Part shown: positions 34,601 to 46,232 of the stretch, piece by piece
Layout of the letters: every line of letters begins with the position of its first letter
Position numbering within the stretch: the stretch's first letter is position 1
Source of the DNA: Calliphora vicina
Taxonomy: Eukaryota; Arthropoda; Insecta; Diptera; Calliphoridae
Direction of reading: 5' to 3'
DNA: 64,000 bases
Assembly: GCF_958450345.1 (NCBI RefSeq)
Contig: NC_088780.1
Location: forward strand, 27,985,667 to 28,049,666
Position numbers and translations under genes: made by a program
The notes under the pieces: generated by a model
Databases searched by the model: none
What the model was told of the DNA's origin: nothing
The model's input: the letters and a program-made list of their open reading frames with translations, nothing else

Positions 34601-36079
34601 CCCTTAGCGCCAAATTATCGTAAGCGACATTTTTAAAATTTTTGTTTTATTGCAGAAATTAAAATTTTATGGACCGACTGATGTTTTAGCGTTCCTAGAA
34701 TATCAAAATTGTTAATAACATCAAAAATATAGAGGGTAAGATTTTATCGTAAGTCAATGTTTATATTTTACAGTAAACAAATTTTATCGTAAGCGACACA
34801 CAGTGGTATAGAAAAAAAAGAGGGAAATAAATCTGTAACTTCTAAATGGTTAGATTGGTTTGAATGAAATTTCACGTGTGCAAAGAAGAAGTGTTATCGA
34901 GCTTAACTTTTGAATGTGGATCTCATGGGCCCACCAGGAGCGCGGCCAAGGGCCCTTAAAGTAGGACACCTCGGGTATGTTACATTTTTAAAACGATATT
35001 ATTTCTTGGTTTGAGTTCCGATTTCAAAAACGTTCTACATATAGAATCTTCTTATCGAGCACTATAAAAAACCTCGTCATAGCTATCAATTATCTATTAT
35101 AGCTTAGGAGATATTCGCATTTGAAAATTAAATTTTCAACAATTTTACCCACCCTACTCCAGTTTTTTGATAACAGCTGATCCAAGTAATTCCCGATTCT
35201 CCCCAGTTTTCCTTTATTAGACTAACAACGCATATATTTATCAAATGGAAAAAGAATTGTTTAAAAATGATGACTAAGTCCAAAGTTATATGTATTCGAA
35301 TTTAAAAAAAATTTAAAAAGCTATTTCTCGCTATTTTTTTGGGAAAAAAAAGAACTTTTTTCTTTTTAAGTTATCGCAAAAAATTTCTAAGAGGATGTAT
35401 AAGGAATTTCTACTTTCTGAAAGCTTAGTCTTCATAAAATATTTAAAGGAAAATAAATTTAAAAATTGTTGTTACCGAGGGGACCAGGTCCTTTCAAAAA
35501 CAACCTATTTATGTAAAATAAAACTTTAGGCCAAAAATTCTCAAATCGCGTATCCGATATCAAAATATAGTAACCGATTATAGGTGGCTCAATATGTTTC
35601 TAATTATTTTGTAAAGGGTCCCGATAACGCCGACCCTGGTATGGATATTATAGCCGAAAAACTAAAAATTACCATTTTTGGAATTTTTCAACACTTTTTT
35701 GGGAATTGCGGGATTGCTGATAATAAATTTCAAAATTCGTTTTCATTTTTCCATTTTAAATAGAAAAATCTACATAACTGTGAAATTTCATTAAAAACTA
35801 TTCATAAATAAAAATTTTATTTCAATTCGAAAAATTTTTATCTATGCAAAAATTCAATAAAAAACATTTTTTTGTCATATTTTTCTATAAAGTATTCCAT
35901 GAATTTTTAATTGTCAAAAGTTATCAATATTTTTTAAAAATAGACAAATAGCTTGAACGAAATTATATTATATCGCATCATAACATTTTTAATTCTATGT
36001 ATAAATTTCAAAATAATCAAAAAAAACCTTCTCCTGTAAAATTTGTGTTTTGTCGCTTACGATAATTTGGCGCTAAGGG
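34601..36079. mobile_element. 1.48-kb TIR element, CCCTTAGCGCC ends
   Basis: The 29-bp terminal inverted repeat starts CCCTTAGCGCCAAATTATCG and continues TAAGCGACA; it is identical at both ends. The motif ATCGTAAGCGACA recurs subterminally at about 34785. It splits the diverged type I repeat and itself contains a CACAGTGG-family copy. A target duplication was not identified, and TTAA is absent from the flanks, which argues against piggyBac. The superfamily is unknown. Confidence 0.8.
34797..35715 (+). repeat. CACAGTGG-family element, subfamily 2
   Basis: It starts CACAGTGGTATAGAAAAAAA, then 'ggaaataaatctgtaact', 'catgggcccaccagg' and 'gtaggacacctcgggta'. The right part 'ggaattgcgggattgc' matches the 27.78-kb end. 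It is nested inside the CCCTTAGCGCC element and is the innermost level of the stack at 33.6-37.6 kb. Confidence 0.7.
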
Positions 36080-36522
36080 GTCGATATTCAAACTAAATTC
36101 AGCACAATTAAGTTTTATGTAAGCCGAACTCTCACGACCAAATTTCGTGACGATCGGTCAACAATATTCCATAGCTCCCATATAAGCAACATTCTCGAAA
36201 ATGTCATTAATATACATAAATCTCTGAAATACGTCAGTATCCAAACAAAATTAAACACAAATATGTTTCATATATTCGCAATTCATCGCAGCAAATTTTG
36301 TGACGATTGGTCCATAGTTAGCTCCCATATAAGGCCCACTTCCGAAAATGTGTGTATTCAAATAAGATTCAACACATATAAGTTTCATATCAAAAGAAAA
36401 CTCTTTATAATCATATACCCGGTGTAGGGTATCATAAAATTTTACTTGTTTATTAAAAAGTCTTCATTGCTATAACGGATTTTGTTATATTTTTCTCGAA
36501 TGAAACATTAGAATGAAATATA

Positions 36523-37222
36523 AACAAGTATGAGAGCTATATTCGGCTGTACCGAATCTTATATACCCTTCACCAAATTATACTTTAAAATAAATTTGTT
36601 TAAATATTTTTAGGTAAACAAAATTTAATTTGTTTTTTTTAATTGTTTTTCAAAATTTTATTTTAATTTTTTTTAAAAAAAAGTTTTTTCCAATTTTTTT
36701 TTAAAAAATTGTTTTAAATTTTTTTAAAAAAAATGTATGACAAAAAAAATGTTTTGATGGAAAAAAGTTCGGGTTAAAAAATATTTTTCCCAATTTTGAC
36801 CCATTGTAGGTCCAACTTACTATAGCCTTATCTACATCGTTGCAATGGACTTTGAAATATCTATCATTAGATATCCATATTGTCTATATTAATGACTCCA
36901 GATATAGATCAAAAATAGGTCAAAAATCGAGGTTTCCCGGTTTTTTGCTCATATCTCCGTTATTTATGGACCCATTTTGCTGATTTTAAATAGCATGTCT
37001 GACAGAATTATTGAAGATTTGGATCCCGCAGATATCTGGGGTCTTCAGAAAATTGATTTCAACAGACAAGCAGACAGACGGACAGACAGATCGACTCCGC
37101 TATCTATAAGGATCCAGAATATATATACTTTATAGGGTCGGATGTGAAAAATGTAGAAATTACAAACGAAATGACAAACTTATTTGTATATACCCTTCTC
37201 ACGAAGGTGAAGGGTATAAAAA
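36523..37222 (+). repeat. Dispersed repeat type II, complete
   Basis: It starts ACAAGTATGAGAGCTATATT with hairpin ATTCGGCTGTACCGAAT and CCCTTCACCAAATTATACTT. It passes AGACAGACGGACAGACAGAT and ends GGTGAAGGGTATAAAAATCA. It lies inside the long-TIR element beside the diverged type I copy. Confidence 0.9.
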
Positions 37223-37636
37223 TCAAATAATTCAAATTTAAAATATTTTTTAACACTTAAGTAGTTAAGATTAAGAAATTTTGGCATGTGATATTTAATA
37301 TTTGGATCTTTAACTCACTATTTTTTGAAAAAAAAAATTATTGGAAATCTAAAAGGATATTCAAGGATAAAAATTTTAAAGGACAGTTTTGATCCTTACA
37401 GGATAAAATAAAAATAATACGAAATATTTTACAACTCTTCTTGATCATTTGACACCAAATTTGATATAGTAGGAAGATCAGAAGTATTTTAAAACATTTT
37501 TTAAAAATTTTAAGTCCTTTTAAAAGTAAACAGGATCACGAAATGAGAAACTGAAAACGCAGTTTTTCTCCATTTAATTTATTGTTTCAGACGTATATCA
37601 TCCGGTTCGTGTCTAATATTGAGTGTCGTACGGTGT

Positions 37637-38449
37637 AATCAGCTTTAAATGTCGTTATAGAAAAAAAAAATTATGGACTGATAACAATTAAGTAATTTTC
37701 TCTACGAACAAATATTTTCCGATTTTAGCCATACTTTACAGTACAATTTCATAGTACTTGGAACTAATTTGTGCAAAATGTTGTATGGGGGCTTGGTGAT
37801 ATCATGGATCGATATTGGCCATTTTCAACACCAAACAAACCTTATTTATAGATTTCCTAGGATGTATAAAGTATCCAAATGTCTTTTTTCTGCACTACAA
37901 AGAGCACATACTTGTCAAATGACCCAAAATATATATTGAAGTCAGCCAAGTGATAAGACATTAGTGACAATTACTGTCTATAAGGGATACATTGACTACT
38001 TGCTTAACTGCTCGGTAACGAGTTGAAGTTTATTTTGTAGTATACTAATGCATTGCATTGGATAACATAGGATAATAATAAAACTCGTGCTCACAACTTA
38101 AACCGTAATTAAAAAAAAAAATTCTTATACTTTTGTGAGGTACCTGAAGCAAAATATCTTGGGTTTTGTTTGCTGTTTCTTGGAAGTGGTACAGTATTTT
38201 ATGTTACTTCTTTTTTCTATTTAGTAAAAATAATTAAAAAGCAATAAAATGTTACTCCTGTAATTTTAAAAAGTAAATTCATATACATGTGTGAGACACT
38301 GAATATTAGAAACTAGTTGTAGAATTTTGATAATGTCAACTAGTTACCACATACATTATTTTGTAATGAGTAACTTAATACCTATTGTTCTTAGCAAAAT
38401 TTTCTCAACTAGTTTGATAGCTCTTCCTTCAATCTCTCGAAAAAATATA
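37637..38449. other. Intergenic, no feature seen
   Basis: AT-rich; AACTAGTT words near 38313 and 38340 but no element boundary. No gene. Confidence 0.45.
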
Positions 38450-39482
38450 TATTTTTTTTAAAAAATGGTGCCTTTTTCTCAAAAGAATGCCTAAGTATAC
38501 TTTCCGTTTTCTAATTCCATCACTGGGATTTTAGAACATGTGGCCCAAATTTGAAATTTTGATAAAAAATAGGTCAAATTCCGAAGGGGGTATGGGCGAC
38601 ATATTAAAAAAATATAACATGGTTTTTATATTAAAATTTTCCCCGTAAAGATGTCTTACAGAAAAACATAAAATTGTTATATATTCTAAAAGAAAGTTTT
38701 TTTTAATAAAAACAAGTAAGAAAATATGATCGGTCAAGCCCGACCATATAATACCCTACACTAAGTAAAAGAGCAAAAACATTTTTCTTTTAAAATTTCA
38801 ATAATTTGTATCTTTGAGTGATTTTCGGAAGTGGGCCTTATATGGGGCTATGACCAATTATGGACCGCTCACCATGAAATTAGGTCGTGTGAATTATGTC
38901 TATATTAAAGCTAACTGTGTTGAATTTTGTGTGTATACCAACATTTTGAAGAGATTTATGCACGTTAAAGTGATTTTCAGAAGCGGATCTGTATGGGAGC
39001 TATGACTAATTATGGACCGATCTTAATAAAATTTGGTGACATGAATTTTGTGTATATAAAACTTATTTGGAGCTTGGTCCTTGGGCCGAAAAATAATGTG
39101 TACCAAATTTGATCGAAATATCTTCAAAATTGCGACCTGTACTCTGCGCACAAGGTTTACATGGACAGCCAGCCAGCCGACCAGACGGACGGACATCTAA
39201 TCGACTCAGAAAGTGATTCTAAGTCGATCGGTATACTTTAGACTAATATCTCCACAAATTCCGCTCCAAATAAGTTTTATATACACAAAATTCATGTCAC
39301 CAAATTTTGTTACGATCGGTCAATAATTAGTCATAGCTCCCATATAGACCCGCTTCCGAAAATCACTTTAACGTGCATAAATTGCTTAAAAATTAAATTG
39401 GCACGTGTTTAAAAATTTTACTCCTTTTTAGAAATGCCAGATTTATTTCCAAAAAATTTGGATTTTGTCCCACTGTGCAATG
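38450..39482 (-). repeat. CACAGTGG-family element, inverted copy, split by a type I repeat
   Basis: The right part (38450-38710) is the reverse complement of 27.40-27.62 kb (GAACATGTGGCCCAAATTTG). The terminal part (39395-39482) is the reverse complement of the family start and ends CCCACTGTGC. The type I repeat at 38711-39395 separates them. Confidence 0.75.
38711..39395 (+). repeat. Type I repeat with internal deletion and inverted duplication
   Basis: It starts ACAAGTAAGAAAATATGATC with the hairpin and CCCTACACTAAGTAAAAGAG. About 110 bp are missing at 39072 (GGAGC joined to TTGGTCC). After the GTCY tract the normal 3' end is replaced: 39247-39395 is an inverted copy of about 38942-39072, so the copy can fold back on itself. 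The usual GTGTAGGGTATAAAA end is lost. Confidence 0.8.
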
Positions 39483-40899
39483 CTAGTTTTTAATATTCAT
39501 CTTACAAGCTTCTCACTTGTTTTTTTTCGGTTGGACCCTTTTCAAACATTAAACTTTTCTGGTCAACAGAGAATATTTAGAGAAAATTTCATTACTCTTT
39601 ACAGACAGATAGGCAGCCATAATGTCTTAAGCTAGGGTCCAGGTCTGACCGCACTTTAAGTCTTTTCTAAGGACTTTTGTTGATCTATGGCCAATATTTA
39701 GATGTTCGAGTTGTTTCTGTTTCCATTAAAACATAAAAATATATAAGTAATTGAAAAGTCCTTTACAATTTGTTTGATTATTCACTTATTACAAATCTGA
39801 TGAATTGATTATTAAAAGCCATTTAAGTCTTGATTAACAATAAACAGCTTATATTTTTTTGTTTCCAAATCCTTTTTTTTATTTTAAAAATATTGATATT
39901 TATAATTTTTTTAATATAAATTTTTTATTTCATATTTTTTTAGTGAAACCATTAAACCTGTAACCAGTAACTTTCACAATCCTTGACAATAATCAAGCTG
40001 TGATTTGAGCTCAGTATATGAGCAGCTCCCAAACCTTAAACATGCTATTGCTAGGCGGCAATCATCAAGAGTTTGGAAATCTAATTCTCAAGCTGATATC
40101 TTTTGAAGCCTTTCTACAACATAATGATGGAGTGTAATTCTAGATGACTACAAGTTTAAATTAAAGGGTAATTAGCTAAGTATTTATAATTTATATGAAT
40201 AAGAAAATTATCAAAATACATAGTATTAAATAGTTATCTTAAGTCTATAAAGTTTCCGAAATGTTTAAAGGACAAATTTTTAAATATTTAAAGGTTTTTG
40301 AGAAAAAAAAATATTTTTTTTAAGACTTTCTTATTCAAAGGACCTAGATTCTTTTGAGATATTACCTTAAATTTTCAAAACAAAATATATCAATACTTGT
40401 CAGCTGTATTGAGAGATAAACATTTATAATTTTTACTAGAAATTTTTTATTTTTCGAATTTATTCTTTCAATAATTCCAAATAATATTCAAGTTTGAGTT
40501 AATTTTGTTTCAAGTTGTTTAAACAATTACTTCACCTTTATCTTACCATAAATATTTAACAATTTAAGGAAATCATTTATGGATGAACATCATTATAATA
40601 GCTCGATAATGACCATTAAATTTTGCAATGGTCTCGATCTATACCAAGACAGCTTGATGATATAAATAATGACCATTAAATATTGCAATGGTCTCGAATT
40701 ATACCAAGGCAGCTTGATAATGTAAATAATTTTTACCGCTGTTTTAATTGGTAGATTGACTAATACGTCAATTAGGTGGAAATTTGAATAATGTTTTCTG
40801 ATAAAACATTTTAAGGGTTATTGCACTCACAATATTTATGTTTTTTAAAGATTCTTAGCACTATCCTGTTTCTATATGACACCTGTTTATGGTTTCTTT
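39483..40899. other. Mostly featureless; one 60-bp tandem duplication
   Basis: A decayed mini-me-like GACAGACAGATAGGCAG tract lies near 39603. At 40607-40730 a 60-bp unit ('aatgaccattaaa', 'ttgcaatggtctcga', 'tataccaagacagcttga') is present twice with a few differences. No gene recognised. Confidence 0.55.
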
Positions 40900-40983
40900 T
40901 TCTGTTTTTTTACTCAACAGAAATTATTCCTTAGAGGTCCCCTCAATAACTGCATCTTCCAAATCATTCTATCTTTTTGGAAG

Positions 40984-41181
40984 TTATAGCATCCACTTCT
41001 CTAACTCCGCTATCACCACATTTCCATATTTATTGTTGTGACGAAACATCCTTAGAACCTTATACGGCTTAGCATTTTCAATATCCTTTATGAAGCAATA
41101 TGGTTTAGTCCTCAATTTATTGAAGGCGGCTACAATTTCCATATTCAATATTTTGGAAGTCATTTTTTGTATTATTTTCAA
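40984..41181 (-). pseudogene. Array ORF, copy 1 (unknown ~100-codon protein)
   Basis: The frame reads MTSKILNMEIVAAFNKLRTK, then PYCFIKDIENAKPYKVLRMF, RHNNKYGNVVIAELEKWML, and is stopped by TAA. Beyond the stop the unit continues with LPKR, a TAG, and then the C-terminal half. I do not recognise the family with certainty. The pattern, a short N-terminal helix-like part, PYKVLR, NKYGNVVIAELE and a LPKR-like strand, loosely resembles small OB-fold-like ORFs seen near insect transposons; that is a guess. Confidence 0.5.
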
Positions 41182-41745
41182 TCGAATATTTGACTTGTAC
41201 TGAATAGTTACTGTTTTAGAACTTAGTATTTTTCCACCTGTTTATAGTTTAATTTTCTGTTTTTTTTACTCAACAGAAATTGTTCCTTAGAGGTCCCCTC
41301 AATAACTGCATCTTCCAAATCATTCTATTTTTTTGGAAGTGATAGAATCCACTTCTCTAGCTCCGCTATCACCACATTTCCATATTTATTGTTGTGACGA
41401 AACATCCTTAGAACCTTATACGGCTTAGCATTTTCTATATCCTTTACGAAGCAATATTCGTATATTCATAATATTGGAAGTCATCTTTTTTTATTATTTT
41501 CAATCGAATATTTGAATTGTACTGAATAGTTACTGTTTTAGAACTTAGTATTTTTCCACCTGTTTATAGTTTTATTTTCTGTTTTTTTACTCAACAGAAA
41601 TTGTTCCTTAGAGGTCCCCTCAATAACTGCATCTTCCAAATCATTCTATTTTTTTGGAAGTGATAGCATCCACTTCTCTAACTCCGCTATCACCACATTT
41701 CCATATTTATTGTTGTGACGAAACATCCTTAGAACCTTATACACC

Positions 41746-42090
41746 ATTCTGCATAATCCATCCGAACCTAATATAGCTCGGATGACCCTCCACCGCCTCC
41801 AGCAAATGGGAGGAGTGTTTTCATCTGTAACTCGGACCAACGTTTTCAAAGATCTTCCGTATTTGGTTGTACGGACTTTCAATGTTCACATATACCCTTA
41901 TATTTTTATTACCTGAATCAACAAATTTCGAAAAATATTCACCTATAAGAAAGTGTTCTGGCGTTAGAAACTTCAATATCAATCGGATTATCGGACAGAA
42001 ATTATTTTTTGTTTTCGTTAGCGTTATTTAATTGTTTTTTTATTTAGGACACATATTAATATATTTTTATTAACTTATTATTTAACTTAT
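41746..42090 (-). pseudogene. BEL integrase C-terminal (DUF5641-like) fragment, copy 1
   Basis: The minus frame reads VRVTDENTPPICWRR, then RVIRAILGSDGLCRMV. This fits the BEL/Pao integrase C-terminal pattern LV-x-(E/D)NxxPPxxWxxGRV(I)-x-x-x-x-GxDGxxRVV-x-V-R-T. The copy joins an array unit at about 41745, inside the GSDGLCRMV end. Its downstream partner sequence to about 42090 is duplicated at 44.66-44.87 kb. It is a truncated fragment, not a functional gene. Confidence 0.75.
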
Positions 42091-42354
42091 TTATTTCCAA
42101 ATCATTCTATCTTTTTGGAAGTTATAGCATCCACTTCTCTAACTCCGCTATCACCACATTTCCATGTTTATTGTTGTGACGAAACATCCTTAGAACCTTA
42201 TACGGCTTAGCATTTTCTATATCCTTTATGAAGCAATATGGTTTAGTCCTCAATTTATTGAAGGCGACTACAATTTCCATATTCAATATTTTGGAAGTCA
42301 TCTTTTTTTATTATTTTCAATCGAATATTTGACTTGTACTGAATAGTTACTGTT

Positions 42355-42543
42355 TTAGAACTTACTATTTTTCCACCTATTTATAGTTTCCTTTTCTGTT
42401 TTTTTACTCAACAGAAATTGTTCCTTAGAGGTCCCCTCAATAACTTCATCTTCCAAAGCTTTGTAACTTTTTGAGAGGTATAGCATCCACTTTTCTAACT
42501 CCGCTATTACCACATTTCCATATTTATTGTTGTGACGAAACAT
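42355..42543 (-). pseudogene. Array ORF, copy without the shared internal stops
   Basis: This is the only unit in which the second half stays open. It reads MFRHNNKYGNVVIAELEKWM, LYLSKSYKALEDEVIEG, TSKEQFLLSKKTEKETINRW, KNSKF and stop. Most other units have TAA after WML and/or TAG after LPKR at the corresponding codons. A 4-base insertion (near 42575) separates this half from the N-terminal half MTSKI...ENAKPYKVLR in the same unit. It is the best guide to what the ancestral protein's C-terminal half looked like; function unknown. Confidence 0.6.
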
Positions 42544-44499
42544 CCTTAGAACCTTATACGGCTTAGCATTATCTACATATATCCTTTACGAAGCAATATG
42601 GTTTAGTCCTCAATTTATTGAAGGCGGCTACAATTTCCATATTCGTAATTTTGGAAGTCATCTTTTTTTTATTATTATTATTGTAAAGCACTTACACTGA
42701 ATTTAATTAACAAGAAAAGACTGGTCGGTTTGATGGTTTCTAGAGAACTTTCATATATTGTAATAATTTTATATAATAATCAAAGGATTTTAAATATATT
42801 TGTACATATTAATTTCGAATTTGTTTTGATTTTATTTATAATTATTGTATTTTATATAATTATCCCTTTTTTCCTGAAGGATTTACCACGTTTTGGCTTT
42901 CCTTGAGAGACATTTTCTCGAAGGATTTACCACGCATTGGCTTGCCTTCAAAGACTTTTGAAATGAACCTGGAGGATTTACCAGTCTACTATCACCTTAT
43001 ACGGCTTAGCATTATCTATATCCTTTACGAAGCAATATGGTTTAGTCCTCAATTTATTGAAGGCGACTACAATTTCCATATTCGAAATTTTGGAAGTCAT
43101 CTTTTTTTATTATTTTCAATCGAATATTTGACTTGTACTGAATAGTTACTGTTTTAGAACTTAGTATTTTTCTACCTATTTATAGTTTAATTTTCTCTTT
43201 TTTTACTCAACAGGAATTGTTCCTCAGAGGTCCCCTCAATAACTGCATCTTCCAAATCATTCTATCTTTTTGGAAGTTATAGCATCCACTTCTCTAACTC
43301 CGCTATTACCACATTTCCATATTTATTGTTGTGACGAAACATCCTTAGAACCTTATACGGCTTAGCATTTTCTATATCCTTTACGAAGCAATATGGTTTA
43401 GTCCTCAATTTATTGAAGGCGGCTACAATTTCCATATTCGTAATATTGGAAGTCATCTTTTTTTTATTATTTTCAATCGAATATTTGACTTGTACTGAAT
43501 AGTTACTGTTTTAGAGCTTAGTATTTTTCCACCTGTTTATAGTTTCATTTTCTGTTTTTTTACTCAACAGAAATTGTTCCTTAGAGGTCCCCTCAATAAC
43601 TGCATCTTCCAAATCATTCTATCTTTTTGGAAGTTATAGCATCCACTTCTCTAACTCCGCTATCACCACATTTCCATATTTATTGTTGTGACGAAACATC
43701 CTTAGAACCTTATACGGCTTAGCATTATCTATATCCTTTACGAAGCAATATGGTTTAGTCCTCAATTTATTGAAGGCGGCTACAATTTCCATATTCGTAA
43801 TTTTGGAAGTCATCTTTTTTTATTATTTTCAATCGAATATTTGACTTGTACTGAATAGTTACTATTTTAGAACTTAGTATAACTGCATCTTCCAAATCAT
43901 GCTATCTTTTTGGAAGTTATAGCATCAACTTCTCTAACTCCGCTATCACCACATTTCCATATTTATTGTTGTGACGAAACATCCTTAGAACCTTATACGG
44001 CATAGCATTTTCAATATCCTTTATGAAGCAATATGGTTTAGTCCTCAATTTATTGAAGTCGACTACAATTTCCATATTCGTAATTTTGGAAGTCATCTTT
44101 TTTATTATTTTCAATCGAATATTTGACTTGTACTGAATAGTTACTGTTTTAGAACTTAGTATTTTTCCACCTGTTTATAGTTTAATTTTCTGTTTTTTTT
44201 ACTCAACATAAATTGTTCCTTAGAGGTCCCCTCAATAACTGCATCTTCCAAATCATTCTATTTTTTTGGAAGTGATAGAATCCACTTCTCTAACTCCGCT
44301 ATCGCCACATTTTCATATTTATTGTTGTGACGAAACATCCTTGGAACTTTATACGGCTTAGCATTATCTATATCCTTTACGAAGCAATATGGTTTAGTCC
44401 TCAATTTATTGAAGGCGACTTTTTTATTATTATTGTAAAGCACTTACACTGAATTTAATTAACAAGAAATATTGTGGATTGACCTTTTACTTTCCCCAT

Positions 44500-44656
44500 T
44501 GCTGGTCCTTACGTCCACCATTCTGCATAATCCATCCGAACCTAATATAGCTCGGATGACCCTCCCCCGCCTCCAGCAAATGGGAGGAGTGTTTTCATCT
44601 GTAACTCGGACCAACGTTTTCAAAGATCTTCCGTATTTGGTTGTACGGACTTTCAA
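44500..44656 (-). pseudogene. BEL integrase C-terminal (DUF5641-like) fragment, copy 2
   Basis: The frame VTDENTPPICWRRGRVIRA continues to GSDGLCRMVDVRTSNGESKR and SIHNISC, then a stop. It is longer at the C-terminus than copy 1 and reaches the natural end of the pol polyprotein (VDVRTxxG-x-x-KRxxH). On the minus strand it is followed directly by an LTR end (AATTCAGTGTAAGTGCTTTA), as in a BEL element with the 3' UTR deleted. Flanking sequence to about 44870 matches copy 1. Confidence 0.8.
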
Positions 44657-46037
44657 TGTTCACATATACCCTTATATTTTTATTACCTGAATCAACAAAT
44701 TTCGAAAAATATTCTCCTATAAGAAAGTGTTCTGGCGTTAGAAACTTCAATATCAATCGGATTATCGGACAGAAATTATTTTTTGTTTTCGTTAGCGTTA
44801 TTTAATTGTTTTTTATTTAGGACACATATTAATTTATTTTTATTAACTTATTATTTAACTTATTTATTTCCAAATCATTCTATCTTTTTGGAAGTTATAG
44901 CATCCTTTTCTCTAACTCCGCTATCACCACATTTCCATATTTATTGTTGTGACGAAACGTCCTTAGAACCTTATACGGCTTAGCATTATCTATATCCTTT
45001 ACAAAGCAATATGGTTTAGTCCTCAATCTATTGAAGGCGGCTACAATTTCCATATTCGTAATTTTGGAAGTCATCTTTTTTTATTATTATTATTGTAAAG
45101 CACTTACACTGAATTTAATTAACAAGAAAGAAAAGACTGGTCGGTTTGATGGTTTCTAGAGAACTTTCATATATAGTAATAATTTTATATACTAATCAAA
45201 GGATTTTAAATATATTTGTACATATTAATTTCGAATTTGTTTTGATTTTATTTATAATTATTGTATTTTATATAATTATCCCTTTTTTTCCTGAAGGATT
45301 TACCACGTTTTGGCTTTCCTTGAGAGACATTTTCTCGAAGGATTTACCACGCATTGGCTTGCCTTCAAAGACTTTTGAAATGAACCTGGAGGATTTACCA
45401 GTCTACTATCACCTTATACGGCTTAGCATTTTCAATATCCTTTATGAAGCAATATGGTTTAGTCCTCAATTTATTGAAGGCGAGTACAATTTCCATATTC
45501 AATATTTTGGAAGTCATCTTTTTTTTATTATTTTCAATTGAATATTTGACTTGTACTGAATAGTTACTGTTTTAGAACTTAGTATTTTTCCACCTGTTTA
45601 TAGTTTCTTTTTCTGTTCTTTTACTCAACAGGAATTGTTCCTCAGAGGTCCCCTCAATAACTGCATCTTCCAAATCATTCTATCTTTTTGGAAGTTATAG
45701 CATCCACTTCTCTAACTCCGCTATTACCACATTTCCATATTTATTGTTGTGACGAAACATCCTTAGAACCTTATACGGCTTAGCATTTTCTATATCCTTT
45801 ACGAAGCAATATGGTTTAGTCCTCAATTTATTGAAGGCGACTACAATTTCCATATTCAATATTTTGGAATTCATCTTTTTTTTATTATTTTCAATCGAAT
45901 ATTTGACTTGTACTGAATAGTTACTGTTTTAGAACTTAGTATTTTTCCACCTGTTTATAGTTTCATTTTCTGTTTTTTTTACTCAACAGAAATTGTTCCT
46001 TAGAGGTCCCCTCAATAACTGCATCTTCCAAATCATT

Positions 46038-46232
46038 CTATCTTTTTGGAAGTGATAGCATCCACTTCTCTAACTCCGCTATCACCACATTTCCATATTT
46101 ATTGTTGTGACGAAACATCCTTAGAACCTTATACGGCTTAGCATTTTCTATATCCTTTATGAAGCAATATGGTTTAGTCCTCAATTTATTGAAGGCGGCT
46201 ACAATTTCCATATTCGTAATTTTGGAAGTCAT
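46038..46232 (-). pseudogene. Array ORF, unit near 46.1 kb
   Basis: MTSKITNMEIVAAFNKLRTK to WMLSLPKR, closed by TAG. Here the first of the two common stops is read through as Ser (TCA for TAA). The 3' half contains an 8-base A-run (minus strand), where the open copy at 42355 has seven, so it is also frameshifted. Confidence 0.5.

Larger units (their letters stand above)
34076..36455 (-). repeat. Diverged type I repeat, split by a TIR element
   Basis: On the plus strand it starts ACACCACCATAGTGGGGGAG, then 'tctgagttgactaagcgatgtcc' and a GTCC/TCCA tract. After the insertion at 34601-36079 it resumes with 'cgaccaaatttcgtgacgatcgg', 'ctcccatataaggcccacttcc', and ends GGTGTAGGGTATCATAAAAT then TTACTTGTTT. 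It is more diverged than the other type I copies, so it is probably the oldest. Confidence 0.75.
33603..37636. mobile_element. 4-kb element with ~300-bp terminal inverted repeats, hosting nested insertions
   Basis: The left end ACACCGTCCGACAAATAGAG and 'ttagacacgaacaggatgata' are mirrored by the right end (inverted: ACACCGTACGACACTCAATA and 'ttagacacgaaccggatgata'). The inverted match continues with gaps through 'tttcatttcgtgat' and 'atcctgtaaggatcaaaa' to about 33910 and 37345. Between the arms lie two mini-me-like repeats and a further TIR element. No transposase is visible and no target duplication is certain. Confidence 0.8.

Noticed and set aside
34601..36079. piggyBac assignment from the CCC... 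ends
   Set aside because: piggyBac inserts at TTAA; the flanks (TCAAG and GTCGAT) contain none.
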